64,000 nt of DNA from the NCBI RefSeq assembly GCF_014898055.3, contig NW_023604295.1:70520301-70584300 (forward strand), read 5' to 3'. The position numbers and the translations under genes are program-made. The DNA is from Talpa occidentalis (taxonomy: Eukaryota > Chordata > Mammalia > Eulipotyphla > Talpidae). The notes under the pieces are model-generated. The model ran no database searches. It saw only the letters and a list, made by a program, of their open reading frames with translations, and was not told where the DNA came from. Of this stretch, positions 1-13,111 are shown in pieces; position 1 is the stretch's first letter, and the number at the start of each line of letters is the position of its first letter.

Positions 1-2569
1 TTGTTAAGAAAAATTCTTTAAGATGTCTGTAAGATTCCTTTGGGTTGAGGAACCTGAAGTAAAGTTGGCTTTTACAACAGAGTTTGATTTGGCTCAGGTA
101 GCATCTATGGACATTGTGTGTTTGTGCACCAGTTTCTAAGATTTTCTCAGCCTTGCCTGGGACCTACCAAGAACTCAATTCTTCAGGTTCTTCCCTTTTG
201 TGTAGAAGGAGGCTGTAAACAGCAACTGGATTGTGTGTGTTCTGATTCATACCAAGACCATAACAGTTATCTGTGTTTGACTATTTTTTCCTCATATAGT
301 ACAATTGTTTGCATTTTATTAGGCATTATTTATACATACACTTGATAGTTATGCTGTGAAAAGAAATAATGCAATATATAATGCCCACATTAAGTGACAA
401 GCTTTGTAAGTTATATTTTGAGTGAGAAGATAGTATCCATAAAGGGTGATAAAAGAACAGTGCACAACTGGTGTCATTATGGTGGAACTGAGCAATCACC
501 TTGAATATAGGAATATACAAAGCAAAATCAGAGACTACTTTATCAACATATCTTAGCATGGTATGGACTTCCAAATAGAAGCATATCAATTAGTCACATC
601 TAAATTATTTAAACTATCGAATTTGTGTATGTTTGTTATTTTCTCAATAAATATCAAGGAAATAATATGTCTCTATTTAGGAAATTTAAATAGTTCAATG
701 ACAAATTAAACAATGACAAAGCTAAAAAGTAAACAAAACCATCATTTGGTTAGTTTTCTAATAATTTAATGGTATTTTATATTTTCAAATATCCAGATAT
801 TGCAATCATTTTATTGATATTTGAGGATTAAAATGTTATAATTTTAATATGTTCTTCAAAACAGGTATTTTTTTAAGTGGAGGTACCATTGATTTACAAC
901 AATGTATGAGAATTCAGAGATTTAGGGTTCACACCTCTTCAGATATGTTACAATACCACACTATTAAGGATGGAGTAACCTCAAATCCACCACCATAGTC
1001 CAAAATAGGTATTTTCTTTTCTGTCATATAGCCGATCATTTAATATCTCATTTGAATGATAAAATGAATCTATATTCAGTGATGGTGGCAAAGTTATAAG
1101 CATCATATATTTTCAATAATAATTTGCCCAATACTAAAGGGCATAAATTTTGCATATCTAAAATTCCAATGATAGAAACTGATTGATGGTGACACTAACA
1201 GGCAATGGTTTCTATTTTATTATTCTATTTGTTATAAAAGATGAGATTATAAATATAAACCTGTCATACATACTATAAAATTACTTCAAATTATTTCCAG
1301 TATGACAAAATTTATCAGTATCAACTCATATAAATATTGCACTGATAGATATTTTCAAAAGCATTAATGATTTACCATAAAAAAAACACACAGAATACTG
1401 TGTAGAAAAACATTTTCCCCCAATTATTCTTTGTAGCTTATATGAACTGACAACATTTTGTCCTATGTGAATACTTACTACAATCAATTTTTAGTTGCAA
1501 ATCAGAAAAAACAGGGCACTATTACAAGACAAAGATTAGGAAAACGAGCAAACAAAACTGTATATGAATAATAATGCTCTTTCTGCCATATGAGAATATG
1601 TATCTTATGTGAACTCTGTGCTAGTTTTTTTGTCTGAACCTGAAAGTGTCATATACATAATCGAATTACAAAAAAATGACATTGTTCATTTATAATCTTC
1701 TTTGAATCTAAGATCCGACTGTTATAATTTAGTGAAAAAGAATTTGGGAGTCGGAGGGGAGTTCATATACAAACAGATGTTCTTTGAAAGTGTGCATACC
1801 TGGAAAAGGTCAAAGTTAGAGCTTCAGAAGGATTCACTGTGAGACTAAGACAAAGAAAAAATCTGCTTATAGTTGTAAATCATGAATGGGGAAAATGTGA
1901 GGTTTTTTCCCATATTTTATGGCCAGTGCCTCTTAGATCACTAAAAATCCCTAATGGAATTTCTTAATTATCAGTTGCATCTTTGGATTGTTGTTTAATC
2001 ACCTTCACATAGATTAGGAGTTTTAATATTTTGTGGATGTCTTTCTGTAATTGTACTGAAAATAATTTAAATATTATACATGTCCAGAAAAAAAAAGGCT
2101 ATTGTCTTATTTCCATGAGAGATCTTACAAATTCTTTTTAACAGATTGCTCAGTATCCAGAAAGCAATGGGTTTTTACACTAGCTGCATATTGAATTTTG
2201 AGGATGTTGAGCTGCAGCCTGATTTTCATTTTCACATTAAAGTCAAGCATATTCCAAACAATCATGCACTTGCTTATCATTTTGGTTTATTTTATACACT
2301 TTTTTGTTTAAAACTTAGTTACAAATTATCCTATATGTGTCAATAACTCATTTACTATAGTGAAAGGAATGGGCAATAGAAAAAAAAAAGAAAAGGGTTA
2401 ACTTTCTGCTAAATGAAAATGACAATTTGGATATCTGGTTATTTTTGGTGAAAGAAAATAGGATATTAGAGTTATTTTTTATGAGAAACTGCAGGGTATT
2501 GATAAATATTATGCTTATTCTTGTATGCATATGATAATGAAGAACATTTATATAGTCTTAATCACATTA
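1..2569. other. AT-rich intergenic sequence, no feature seen
   Basis: No open reading frame here exceeds about 90 codons, and none of the predicted peptides resembles a known protein. Base composition is strongly AT-rich. A stretch near 860-1000 might be a worn L1 3' UTR, but I could not align it with confidence. Confidence 0.6.
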
Positions 2570-3110
2570 TTACAGGGCAAGGAAAGGGGCACCCCAGAAT
2601 CCTCAAATCTGACTGCTCTAAATAGGTTCTGTCATCTGCCACATCAAGGAAAAATATTCTCTAGTGCATAAGACCTTTAATGGAAAGAAACTTTAATATA
2701 ATTAGTGTGTAACAAAGAAAAGACAAAGAATATAGTTTTCAAATCTAGCACCCAAAGTTAGCCATCCCCTTGTGGGTAAATGTCCAATCAAACAGGGTTG
2801 ATCCAAAGCAGGGCCACTGAGGCTTGAAAGCCTGCCAGGAGTCTAAAGCACCTCCTGGTGGGGACCCATAAGGAAGGGGTAGAAGAAGAAAAATCAAAAT
2901 TAAAAACTGCCCTTGTTAACCACACCAGGGGTCTCTCATCCTCATCTGTTTCAACCAGTTCAAGGCTCAGAAGCAAGTGCAGTTTCTTCACAAGTCTCCT
3001 TGCTCCATGAGCCTCCTCCTGGTCTCCTTCCAGCTCATCTCTCTTCCTTCCTTCTCCAATCTCTTCTCCAAGTTTCAGGGAAACTTGAATGTTCTCCTAG
3101 GAACCACCCT
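2570..3110 (-). repeat. LTR-type repeat fragment, same family as 28604-29478
   Basis: The reverse complement aligns along most of its length with the plus-strand element at 28604-29478. Shared blocks include the purine-rich tract, the segment around ATGGAGCA and GTGAAGAA, the run TATGGGTCCCCACCAG, the CTGCTTTGG block, and the end CCTGGGGT. It is about 0.54 kb, so it lacks the first part of the longer copy. The short open frame at 2788-2991 lies inside this repeat and is not a gene. The family resembles a retroviral LTR, but I cannot name it. Confidence 0.6.
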
Positions 3111-4174
3111 GTTTCAATATCGCAATTTCAAAAATCACTGATGGCTAAATATTAAGATATTTTATTACATTGATTATTTTCAATGACACTTTTTAAAAGA
3201 TTGTATTATTCATGAGTTTCTTATTCCTTATCCATCTCGCCATTTTTAGACAATTTTTGATTGATTTTTAAATATGCTTTACAAATATAACTTAATTTTC
3301 AAACTCAAAATTATAAATTATTTGGAAACGTTCTATTTTAAAAAAATGTTTTTATATACACTGATTTCATGCATAGCTTATTATAAAATAGTATAGTGTA
3401 AATCTGTTTATTCAAACTTATTGCAAGTTAGAATCCGACTAAGTAATACTTTTCTAAAACAAGTATTCACAAAATGAATGATAATTAAATCTTCAAATTC
3501 CAGTTAACCAGTAAACGCACTAAAGTATCAGTGTTTATTCTATTTAGTACATGTGTTTTAGTAACTGAATTATTAGGATAATTTACAGTAGCAGGCGATT
3601 CCCATATTGGAAGAACAACTTCCAAGAATTGGTATTCATTATATTTTATACAATATTCATTCTATATCTGATGATTTTTTCTGATTTTTACACTGCCCTT
3701 GATTTTCACTGCTGAACTTCTTATTGTCCCAAGACATCTGAAAATATTATTACTGTTTGTCTTATTTCTTCATAACTTTGCTCTTTGCATATTTAATGAG
3801 GTTTATCTTGTCTATTAATAGTAACTTTTCATTGGTTTGCTTGCTCTGGAGTCAAAAATAACCATTGTTTCAATGGCGCTGGGGAGAGATTGACATATAC
3901 CATATACTTAGTAAACTAAAGAGAACACATAGAGAAATTAATTCTGTTTCACGGCTCTGATTAAACAAACCAGTATTATACAATTTTGATACTCTAATGT
4001 TTATTGTACTTTTTTTATAGACATGGCTTATCCATCTGTTTGAATATTGGTGCTGAAATTAATGAAGTACTGTTTTATAAGGCATTCCTTTGATAACACT
4101 ATATTCATTAAATTTTATATCCCTGAAGAGTTGAAATGAAGCAACATTAGATATTTCAATCCATTGTTTACATT
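3111..4174. other. Unique AT-rich sequence
   Basis: No repeat, RNA gene or coding segment is recognisable. The next feature is a SINE whose left target-site duplication begins at 4175. Confidence 0.5.
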
Positions 4175-4186
4175 AAAATCAATCCA

Positions 4187-4420
4187 GGGCCTCCCCGGTG
4201 GCGGCGCAGCGGTTGACGCAGCCTCTGCAGCGTCAGTTCGATCCCTGGGCACTGGGTGAGGGTTCCACATGGCGCTCAGACCTCTCCTGCCGCCCGCTGC
4301 TCCCCTCGTCAGTCTGTTCTGCTCCCTGCTCTGGCTCTGGTGAATTCTCTCACCCTCTGTGCTTCCGACTGTACTCAGTACTTGTATAAATAAATAAATC
4401 TTTAAAAAAAAATTAAAAAA
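4187..4420 (+). repeat. tRNA-derived SINE (type A), full length
   Basis: It starts GGGCCTCCCCGGTGGCGCAG and carries an A box and a B-box-like GTTCGATCCC. It ends CTTGTATAAATAAATAAATC followed by poly(A). The 3' body reads CTGACTGTAC...GTACTTG, the 'type A' ending. An exact 12-bp TSD, AAAATCAATCCA, lies at 4175-4186 and 4421-4432. The open frame at 4198-4389 is simply the SINE body. Confidence 0.93.
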
Positions 4421-4432
4421 AAAATCAATCCA

Positions 4433-6210
4433 AAATTAGTAGTTTCCTTTTTCAACCTATAACATTTCAGAAATCTAAACTCCAAAGAGAAAGTACAATA
4501 TTACTTTGCATTTTCAATGCAGTTTTAATATTGTCAATGGTGTCCATTTTCATTGTAGTAAATAAATTAACTGAATTAGATGAATAAGACAAAAATAGAA
4601 GTAAGAGGAAGAACAAGAAATTGGAAGGAATAACATAAACTGACAGCTTTCTAAAAGTTCCATTTTCCGTTTTTCTGTATTTGGGCATGGCTTATTAAAC
4701 TCCAGAGAAGCTTAAACATTTACTAAGTACAAAAACTGAGGTGTTACTTTTAATGAAAACAATAGATACTTCAATTATGTAGTACTTTCATACATATCTC
4801 TGACATCTTGCCTGAACTTGCTTCAAAAAATAAAAATAATGAATCATAGAGAATAATTATAAGATGACTCAATTAAATGTGATAAATTCTAGCTTTTACA
4901 ATGTGATAAATTCTAGCTTTTACAGTGCAATTAAAGTTTCTATTTTACAGATTTAAAACACTGCCTTTCATTTTATAAATTAGCATAAAGTGCCCTAAAT
5001 TTATGTTATAACAGACACAGTTAATACAACATACTAAGGAAAAGAAGGTATTATAAATGATAGTGGTAAAATGATTGCAGTGGTAAAATATCTGCATAAA
5101 ATTTTAGAATTCATAAATACTGCTCTAAAGACTGTTTTTTGAAAAATAAGCTGCAATAATTAACTATAATAAATATTTAATTGATTCAGGATCATATCAC
5201 TTGATTTTAAAAAAGGTCCTGGAAATAAAATAATACATCCATGAATGTGCTTGTATACAGCCATCATACAATCATTTTTATCACTGAAGTATAAAAGATA
5301 AGATTAATTCATACTACCATTTTTAGGAAAGTTAATCAATGAAAATATTGAATTAGTCATCTTTTTAATATTTTCTTTTAGTAAAAATACTGGGCATTTT
5401 CCAAGAACAATTGATGGTATATACCATTCATCTAGAAATTCTATCATAATTATATTAGAGATGCCTAAGAACCAGTATCAAGTATTTACTGAGAAGACTG
5501 CTTTATGAAATAGTCTCTCATGTATTACAACAAACAGAATGTTTCATCACATATGTAGATGTCCATATATACAAAAATTTCCAAACTGCTCTAGTTTGCT
5601 TGCACTTTCTACTATAAAATTTACCTAGTACCAAAAAAAAAATTGGTTTTTAGTAAAGCAAGTCAGTCTAAAAGACAAACTTGAACACATGATACATTAA
5701 GCATGACTTAAGTCTAAAAAATACTTTTATCTTTTAACAACAAATACAACATAGTTTTTGATTGCTTTCAACAATCAAAATTACTCTAAAGACGCTGTTA
5801 AATCTTCTAATGTTAAATCATATTTCCATATTTCTTTCCCATCTTTGACCACATATAGGGAAATGTTTTCCACTGTAAGTGATAGAAATATGGCAATAAA
5901 AACTCCATACAAGAGTCTATAAAAATAGTAAATCTAGAAGTTTAAGAGAAAGATTTTTGTTTATGTTTAATGTCATCAATTTGTATTGATCACAATCATT
6001 TTTTCCAGATAATTCAGCCTAAGTAAAGAGTCTCTTTAACAAATCAAATTTTTCTTACTCTATTTTATTTGTCCTTAATTTAAATAATACTTAAGATAAA
6101 ATATTATATGCACATTACTGTTTGAAGTGATTAAATAAGACTCAGAGTATCAATTCCTCATTATATTTTGCATATTTTATTTTTACTTTTTTTTAAAAGA
6201 TTTATTTTTA
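4433..6210. other. AT-rich unique sequence with a 24-bp tandem duplication
   Basis: A 24-bp unit, beginning ATGTGATAAATTC and ending CTTTTACA, is exactly duplicated at 4877-4900 and 4901-4924. Otherwise I see no gene or recognisable element. Confidence 0.55.
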
Positions 6211-6484
6211 GGAGGCTCCCTGATGGCACAAGAGGTTAAGCGTCAGCAATATGAAGCAATCTGCAGCTACTGCAGCACCAGTTCAGTGCCTGGCCAAGGA
6301 GGTAAGCCACATGGCACAGTAAACCTCTCCTGCCTTGCCAGATGATCCCCTCAGCAGTGTATTTCAGTTGATCTGCCTGTTCTGCTCACCTGTACTGTCT
6401 CTGGTGAATCTTCTTACCACCATCCCGCTCTGTACCTCTGGCCTGTACCCCAGTTCTTGAATGCATGAATAAATAAATATTTTT
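6211..6484 (+). repeat. tRNA-derived SINE, older type B/C copy
   Basis: It reads GGAGGCTCCCTGATGGCACA at the head and GGCCTGTACCCCAGTTCTTG at the 3' end, followed by (AATA)n. Many mismatches to the younger copies, and a degraded B box, suggest an older insertion. It lies tail-to-tail with the minus-strand copy at 6551-6823. I could not define a clean TSD. Confidence 0.85.
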
Positions 6485-6550
6485 AAAATTATTTATTTTT
6501 ATTTACTTATGCATACAAGAAGTAAATAAATAAAAATAAACCTTTAATAA

Positions 6551-6823
6551 AAAGATTTATTTTTATTTATTTACACATGCAAGAACTGGGATATAGGCCA
6601 GAAGTCAGATGGCAGGGGTGTGAAGATTCACCAGAGACAGAGTGGGGAGCAGAACAGGCAGAACTACTAAAATTCACTGCTGAGGGCAGCAGTAGGTGAG
6701 ACAGGAGAGGTTTGCTGCATCATGTGGGTTAGCGTGCTGGCCAGGGAACAAATTCATGTCCCTATGGTTGGCAATAGCTTGATAGGGCTGAGGTTTAACC
6801 CCCCTAGCCACTAGGGAGGTCCC
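6551..6823 (-). repeat. tRNA-derived SINE, older type C copy
   Basis: Reading left to right it starts AAAGATTTATTTTTATTTAT, passes CAAGAACTGGGATATAGGCC and ACTGCTGAGGGCAGCAGTAG, and ends CCACTAGGGAGGTCCC. This is the reverse complement of the family. The segment CATGTGGGTTAGCG is typical of the older subgroup. It forms an inverted pair with 6211-6484. Confidence 0.87.
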
Positions 6824-9155
6824 TATTTTGCAGATTTTAGAACTCTGAAGAATTGCATGTGGTATGTTCAGGGATCATTAAATAGACCAATAATAAGTTA
6901 GTTTTTACCCATTAGCCAGAATATTGTGTATATATTAATATATTTATTACTTGCACATAATTTAAAATATAGGACTTGAACTACTTTAGGGACAAATGGA
7001 CACTATTAATTTCTGTATATACACATTGTCAGGATTTCTAATTTGAGAGTAAAATTAGTGATGCAAAGCAATATTTTAAAATAATTTTATCATAAAGCTT
7101 CATTGTGATAAACAAAATTATATCACCTTATAGCTAACAATGTTCCTTTAAAAGCGTTCTCTGACTATGCAACAATCTCTGTGGTCATCCCTATGTTTAG
7201 TGTAACTACTTGGCATCCCATTTTAAGTAACATTTATAACATTGCACACAGTAACAATAAACAAGATAAATTTATATGAGCTTGAAACATGCAAATATAA
7301 TTTAATATGTTCTATTATTAACTTATTTACTTTGATTCAAATGCAAAACCAAAATTTTAGAAATACAAATGTGTTTTTCATGTTTAGGCTGGACTTTTGA
7401 TGATTCTAAATTATATTTCAAAGTAATTAAATTGGAAAACTATAGTTTCATAATTAAGTATAATAGCCAGGCAAATATGCAAAATGCCCCAAGATTTGCA
7501 GAAAAAATTAGATTAGCGATTATAATAAGCATGTGTTTCCACTAAAACAACATTATGTGTCATTTTCATGGATTTTTTAAACCGCGCTTCTACAAAATAT
7601 TAAATAAGATGGTAGTGAAATTGCTTTCCATGGAACCACATTATGTTGCATTTGATGTAGTTTCTTTTACCATTTAGAAAATAATTTCAGCATCATAATT
7701 TTATCCTGGTACAGATGATCAACGTGTATAACCAATGTCCACGAAAAAACTGAGAAATATTCGAGGCAGCAGTCAATATTATGAAGAAAATGTCTTTCCC
7801 TTTGCCTCTCTCTTTCCTCCCCCTTCTTTCTTTCTCTCTTCCTCCACAGCTCTAGGTAAAGCACTTCCTCTCACACTATCTAATCAATTAATTTCCATAA
7901 TGTAATAATGCCTGCCTTGAAATATAGCACAGAATTGTTTTGTATAAAAGACAATGTTTTCCTTTTTTAAACTTAGCTGTGAATTTTGGCTAAAGGCCAA
8001 TTTCTAGAGTGGGACAAATTTAATGTTCTTTTCTTTAAAATTGCTGAGCATGAAACAACATTCTAAGCCACTATTGGCATTTCACGACAACTACAAACAA
8101 GCTTTCTAGCATGACAAAATAGTTTCCCACTTTGAACATCACCTTTTGTTTTCCTCACAGACCTCTGCTATCATATTGCATAGAATTATAAAAAGGAGTT
8201 TAAATTGCAACCTTTCTTTCATCAAATAATTGTATTACAAAAAGATGCATAGTCCAAAAGAGGTTTTAGAAAACTATGCAGACTCATTTTTCCATAGGTT
8301 AGAGCCTCCTTCAGATTTTTCTGAAACAATTACCAATTTATAGAAAGAGTTATACAATGTTTGAACAATTATGCTTTCTATAAATTGAAATAATAATATC
8401 TCATGGATACTTTAATATCAAATAATGAATATTACTTCCAAATTTTTGAAATAAAACAAATCATGAACCCTGAAAGGCAAATAATTTGCCAAACATTGTG
8501 CCTCATCATTTATTATAAACAAATGATAGATTATACAAAGTATGTATATACCTGTGACCTAAATCAAAACTGATTTTTCTTTTACTACTACAATAAACAT
8601 TCTTATAGAATTTTGGAATGAACTATCACAATACTTATTAGAAGATATTTTAGTAAAACTTTGTGCGTGATAGCTGAGTTTCACAAAAAGATGTCACTTG
8701 CCCACAAATACTATATGGACAAATATTTGATTATGTCTATGTCTGTTTTCTCTTTTGAACATATGTTTTAGAAATGTGACTTTTATAACAATATTCTTTT
8801 TTGATATTAATACATGTATTTATGCCATATGTTGAGATAATTTTCAATGTAGAAGTCTTTGCATTTTTAAATCAATCAGTTTGATTCAAGTGTTATTCAT
8901 TCAGCCAAGCCTCACCCAAATCAGTTGATTAACCAAGTAGTGACTACTTTTTTAGGGTATTCATTCTCAAATGGAAAAATAAAGAATTATGTTATGTCCC
9001 TTGGGTTAATTATATCTTCCCACTAATTAGATTCAATATTTTCTTTTTTCTGTATAAAATATTTCTATAATTATCTTCAAACTTCCACATTAAATCTTAG
9101 GGATTAATAATAACAGTTTCCATAATGAAAGTTGCTACTTTCATTAGGAAAATCC
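6824..9155. other. AT-rich unique sequence with a polypyrimidine tract
   Basis: There is no recognisable gene. A pyrimidine-rich tract occupies about 7796-7850 (CCTTTGCCTCTCTCTTTCCT and similar). On the opposite strand it gives a spurious Arg/Glu-rich open frame at 7667-7864. Confidence 0.5.
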
Positions 9156-9345
9156 TAAGCAATTACTAGGAATAATCTCATTTAGCCTCATACTAAATCA
9201 ATGAAGTAGGGGCTATGTCACCTCCATATATGTTATGGATTAACTGGTAGATGATAATTAAGAGATTTGCTGATTGTCACAGAAAGTGAAAGTGATGAGA
9301 TTTGAATTCATGCTATCTATGTCCAAAGTCCATATGTTTAATCAT
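9156..9345 (-). repeat. MIR SINE fragment
   Basis: The order of motifs matches the reverse complement of the ancient MIR repeat: ATCTCATTTAGCCTCAT, GAAGTAGGGGCTAT, GAGATTTGCTGATTGTCACA, GATTTGAATTCATG, then GTCCA with TTTAATCAT. It is divergent, as expected for a repeat of this age. The call rests on remembered consensus. Confidence 0.65.
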
Positions 9346-10229
9346 CACATCTAAATCTCTCCTATTTTGTAAGCAGCAGGGCCCCATTTGGAATCCATTG
9401 ATTTTCTCTCATTCCATGACAAATTTTGAGAATACATTTAACTCTTCTTCATTTCTATTATTTGAATAGAGAAAATGTTGATTTTCCTAATTTAATTTTG
9501 CCACTTATAGACTAAAATTTAGCCCCTCAACCATCCATTTTTTCTCCTTCATTACTAACTTCTTTTCATAAGAATTTAGTCATGGTCAAATATATCTAGG
9601 CTTAAAGAATAAAGAAACAACAAATCCACAACAAAGATCTCCCCTCAGTTACCACTTTAATTCTTTACTTGACACCAAAGCTTATTATTATATAATAATA
9701 ATAATTTGAAAATTATCTCAATTTTATATATGCAGTTTACTCTGGTGGCCACTACTATACTCCCTGTCTCCTGAAAACAATTCAACTCTTCCGCACTATA
9801 TCATCCATAAGAATTTTTTTTTCTTTTTTTCTTGATATTTTGCAGTATTTCCTGCTTGGTATACTCTTTCATATCTATTCATATTGGTGCACTCCATTTT
9901 TTTCAACTACTCTTCCTCATGTCTTCTCATAGAACATCTTTTTTCACTCTCAATACTCTCCTCCATATAGTCATTCCTTAGAAATCATCCCTTACTTCTC
10001 TTCCCCAGCTCTGTTATCCCTAAGCAAATATACTGTGCTCTATTTATTTAGTCATTAAAACACCCTAAATTTTGCACATGGAAACATGATGCAGACTTAG
10101 TCAAAATCTAGATGTCTGTAGTTCATAACACCAGTTTTCCCCAAATCTAGACAATTGCAATATACTTTAAGACAATTACTTAATTTTCCCTAATTTCCCT
10201 ATCTGCCACCCCCCTACACTATAATCACT
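9346..10229. other. Pyrimidine-rich intergenic sequence
   Basis: About 9780-10020 is CT-rich with several TCTTCTC-like runs. I recognise no element with confidence. Part of it may be a 5' extension of the L2 fragment that follows. Confidence 0.4.
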
Positions 10230-10865
10230 TAAATATAGGCCATGTCCATTTTCATTTGGATTATAATAACTATTTACTAATTGATACACTTGATTAAAGC
10301 CTGACCTCCAATTCCCATCACATGCATGTAGTGATCTTCCTATAGTTTATATCTGATTATGATTACTTCCCTGTACAAACATTTCTTTGAACCTACATTA
10401 CATTTAAGACTACACCCACACTCATTAATATGACATCTAAGTTTTCCGTGACCTTGTTCTTGTGAACTCTCTACTCCTAGCTCATCATACTTTGCAAATT
10501 AATGAACTACTGTCTTAATGAATTATCTCTAATACTTAGAAATAGTTCAGTACATTTTAGTCAAAGAGTTGTTGTTGTTTTAATATTGTTGCTTCTGCCA
10601 GGAGCATTATTTTATTCCCTCTACTTATAAGCTCATATTTTCATTCACATTTATTCTTCCTTTGGAAACCTTGCTTAAGACTCCAAGGTACATGTCCATC
10701 TTGCATGTTCCCAGAGCACTCTGTTAACTAGCACTTAGAGACATGTTAAGTAATGTCCTGTTTGCTTGTCTCTATTAACCAATATGTTTAATTTTATGAA
10801 TCAAGGACTATATCTTACTTTAACACTAAACATTTAGACATTTTCAGTTAATGTTTAGTTAGAAA
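10230..10865 (+). repeat. LINE-2 (L2) 3' region
   Basis: Motifs appear in L2 3'-end order: CTGACCTCCAATTCCCATCA, GTTTTCCGTGACCTTG, TTCTGCCAGGAGCATTATTT, CTTTGGAAACCTTGCTTAAG, AGCACTCTGTTAACTAGCAC, and GAATCAAGGACTATATCTTA. The last corresponds to the L2 segment on 'ggactgtgtctta'. The copy is heavily diverged and non-coding. Its exact 5' limit is unclear. Confidence 0.6.
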
Positions 10866-11184
10866 ATTAAAATCATATATTCATTTTTATAAAAATAATG
10901 TTTTTGTGTATGTTTTTATTTTGACATATTCCAAATTCTACTATAGATCTAGTTTATATTATTCTCTTTTGCACAAGTTTAGTTGTATTCCTAAGATTAC
11001 AATATTGCCAGAATTCAGTCCTGTAGGGTTGAAAGTCTGATGGTTATATTTATAGAAATCTGAAAGTTGAGGGAAGTAAGAATTGAGACAAATGTTAGAG
11101 ATGACTAAAATTGTCTCACAATTTTGAGTTTGTGGAACTATCAAAGTATTTGGAAAGCAATTTCTGGTAGGTAATAGAATTTAA

Positions 11185-11425
11185 AAGCCTGGAGCTTAGG
11201 AGAGAAGGCAGAGCTGAAGATCTAAAATTAATCTGCATAGAGTTAATATAAAAACCTGAGGTTTTGATGATATGGTTAAATAAGATGACTGAGAAAAATG
11301 AGGACAGTGAACCATAACCTGAGTTTCCTCCCCCATCATACTTAAGGTATGGAAATGAATAGGAGCAATGGAAGCAAAGAAGTCACAAAATTTGTAAGGA
11401 GAATTAGAAATACAAAACACAAGAG
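11185..11425 (+). repeat. Old mammalian interspersed repeat, class not assigned
   Basis: The GGAGCTTAGGAGAGAAGGCA block, followed by GCTGAAGATCTAAA, TGATGATATGG and a GAAGCAAAGAAGTCAC segment, matches a widespread, purine-rich mammalian repeat. Another part of the same repeat appears at 34591-34785. I cannot name the family securely. The minus-strand open frame at 11196-11420 is an antisense reading of it. Confidence 0.4.
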
Positions 11426-12320
11426 AGGGACATTTTAAAGAGAATTGGTATTTATAATATATATGGTGAAATGTCAGTAGGGCATCTTCTGAAAACTAAT
11501 TTTAATTTTTGGTATTCAGCAGGCCATACATGAATTTTTGGTCAGAAAATTGTCTGCAAAGTCATAATTTGTCTTAAATTACTAAGGGAATGTTTATTTA
11601 TTAAACAATGACTATGTGAAGGTTCCTACTGACACACTGTAAAGATTATAAACTCATGTATTCCCTAACTTAGTGTAGTTCATAATGTATTAGAGAAACA
11701 AGCATAATAACTCTTACTAAATCCTACCAAAGTATTGTACAGGTATGTGAGGCCTAAGGATGGCTGTGTATTTTAAGAAGTGTAGACAATTTCTTGACAA
11801 TTTTATTGGGTAAACATCATACATGTAGATTCAAAAAGCTAGATAGTATAGCCTACTACACACCTAAGCTATGTGGTGGAGCCTCAGCCTCTGGATTACA
11901 AACCTCTAAGCATGTTATTGAAGGCAATTATAACTCAACAGCATTCATGTGTTTAACCTAATCTAGACATAGAACAAAGTACAGTAAAAATAATGCTCTG
12001 AATGTTTTTTTTTTTTTTTTTAATGGCATGCTTGTATAGGGTATTATAGCATGACTGAATTTGCAGGAATAGAAGTTGCTCTGGGTGAGTTAGAGAGTGA
12101 GTAGTGTGTGAATATGAAGGCCTAGAATATTAATGACCCTACTGTAGATATTATAAGCCTGTACATTTAGGGTAAAGTAAGTGTATAACAATATTTTTCT
12201 TCAATAATAAATTAATCTTAGCTTACTGTAACTTTTTTTTTTACTTTATTAACTGATTTTTTTTTTTAACTTTTGAATTGAACTGTCATAAAAATTATTT
12301 TATTTTAAAATCTTGATTCT

Positions 12321-12587
12321 GGGCCTCACTGGTGGTGCAGGCAGTTGAGTGCAGGCCTGTGAAGCTGTCCACAGCCTCTGCATTGCGGGTTCCATCCTGT
12401 CCAGCAGCGGAGATAGCCACATTGTGCGGCAGACCTCTCCCACCTTGCCTGCTGCTTCCCTCATCAGTGTATTTCAGTCAGTCTGTCTGTTCTATTCCCT
12501 GCTCTGTCTCTGTTGAATCATCTCACTCTCCCGCACATCTGGACTGTACCCCAGTTCTCATATGCATGGATAAATACATCTTTAAAA
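12321..12587 (+). repeat. tRNA-derived SINE (type B) nested in the Tigger element
   Basis: It runs from GGGCCTCACTGGTGGTGCAG to TGGATAAATACATCTTTAAA. An exact 13-bp TSD, AAAATCTTGATTC, lies at 12307-12319 and 12588-12600. The TSD sequence belongs to the host Tigger, so the SINE is the younger insertion. Confidence 0.93.
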
Positions 12588-12852
12588 AAAATCTTGATTC
12601 ATAAGCATTTTTCTATTTTCAATGTTTTTTTTTTTTTTACTTTTTAAACTTTTTTGTCAGAAACCAAGTCAAAAACATGCATATTTTCCTAGACTGAATA
12701 AGATCATCCGTATCACTGTTTTCCTGTTCTACATCATGTACAAATGGAGGATCTTCAGGGACAATAACTTGCATGGAACTGTCATCTCCTACAATAACAA
12801 TATTTTGTCTGGAAAACTTCCTGAAGGGCCTGTCGAAGGCTCTTCTTTTTTT

Positions 12853-13111
12853 TAAAGATTTATTTGTTTATACAAGAACTGGGGTACAGGCCAGATGTGC
12901 AGGAGGGTGAGAGGATTCACCAGAGACAGAGTAGGGAACAGAACAGGCAGACTGACGAAATACACTGCTAAGGGGAGCAGCAGGCAAGACAGGAGAGGTC
13001 TGCTGTGCCATGTGGGAGCCTCGCTGGCTGGCGGGATCGAAACTGCAATGCAGAGGCTGTGGACAACTTCACAGTGCTGTGCTGAACCACCTGCGCCACC
13101 AGGGGAGGCCC
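12853..13111 (-). repeat. tRNA-derived SINE (type B) nested in the Tigger element
   Basis: It runs from AAAGATTTATTTGTTTATAC to CTGCGCCACCAGGGGAGGCC and contains the reverse complement of the A and B boxes. The flanks show only a weak shared TGCTCTTT-like TSD. The Tigger 3' sequence resumes on the far side. Overlapping open frames at 12852-13146 are SINE readings. Confidence 0.9.
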
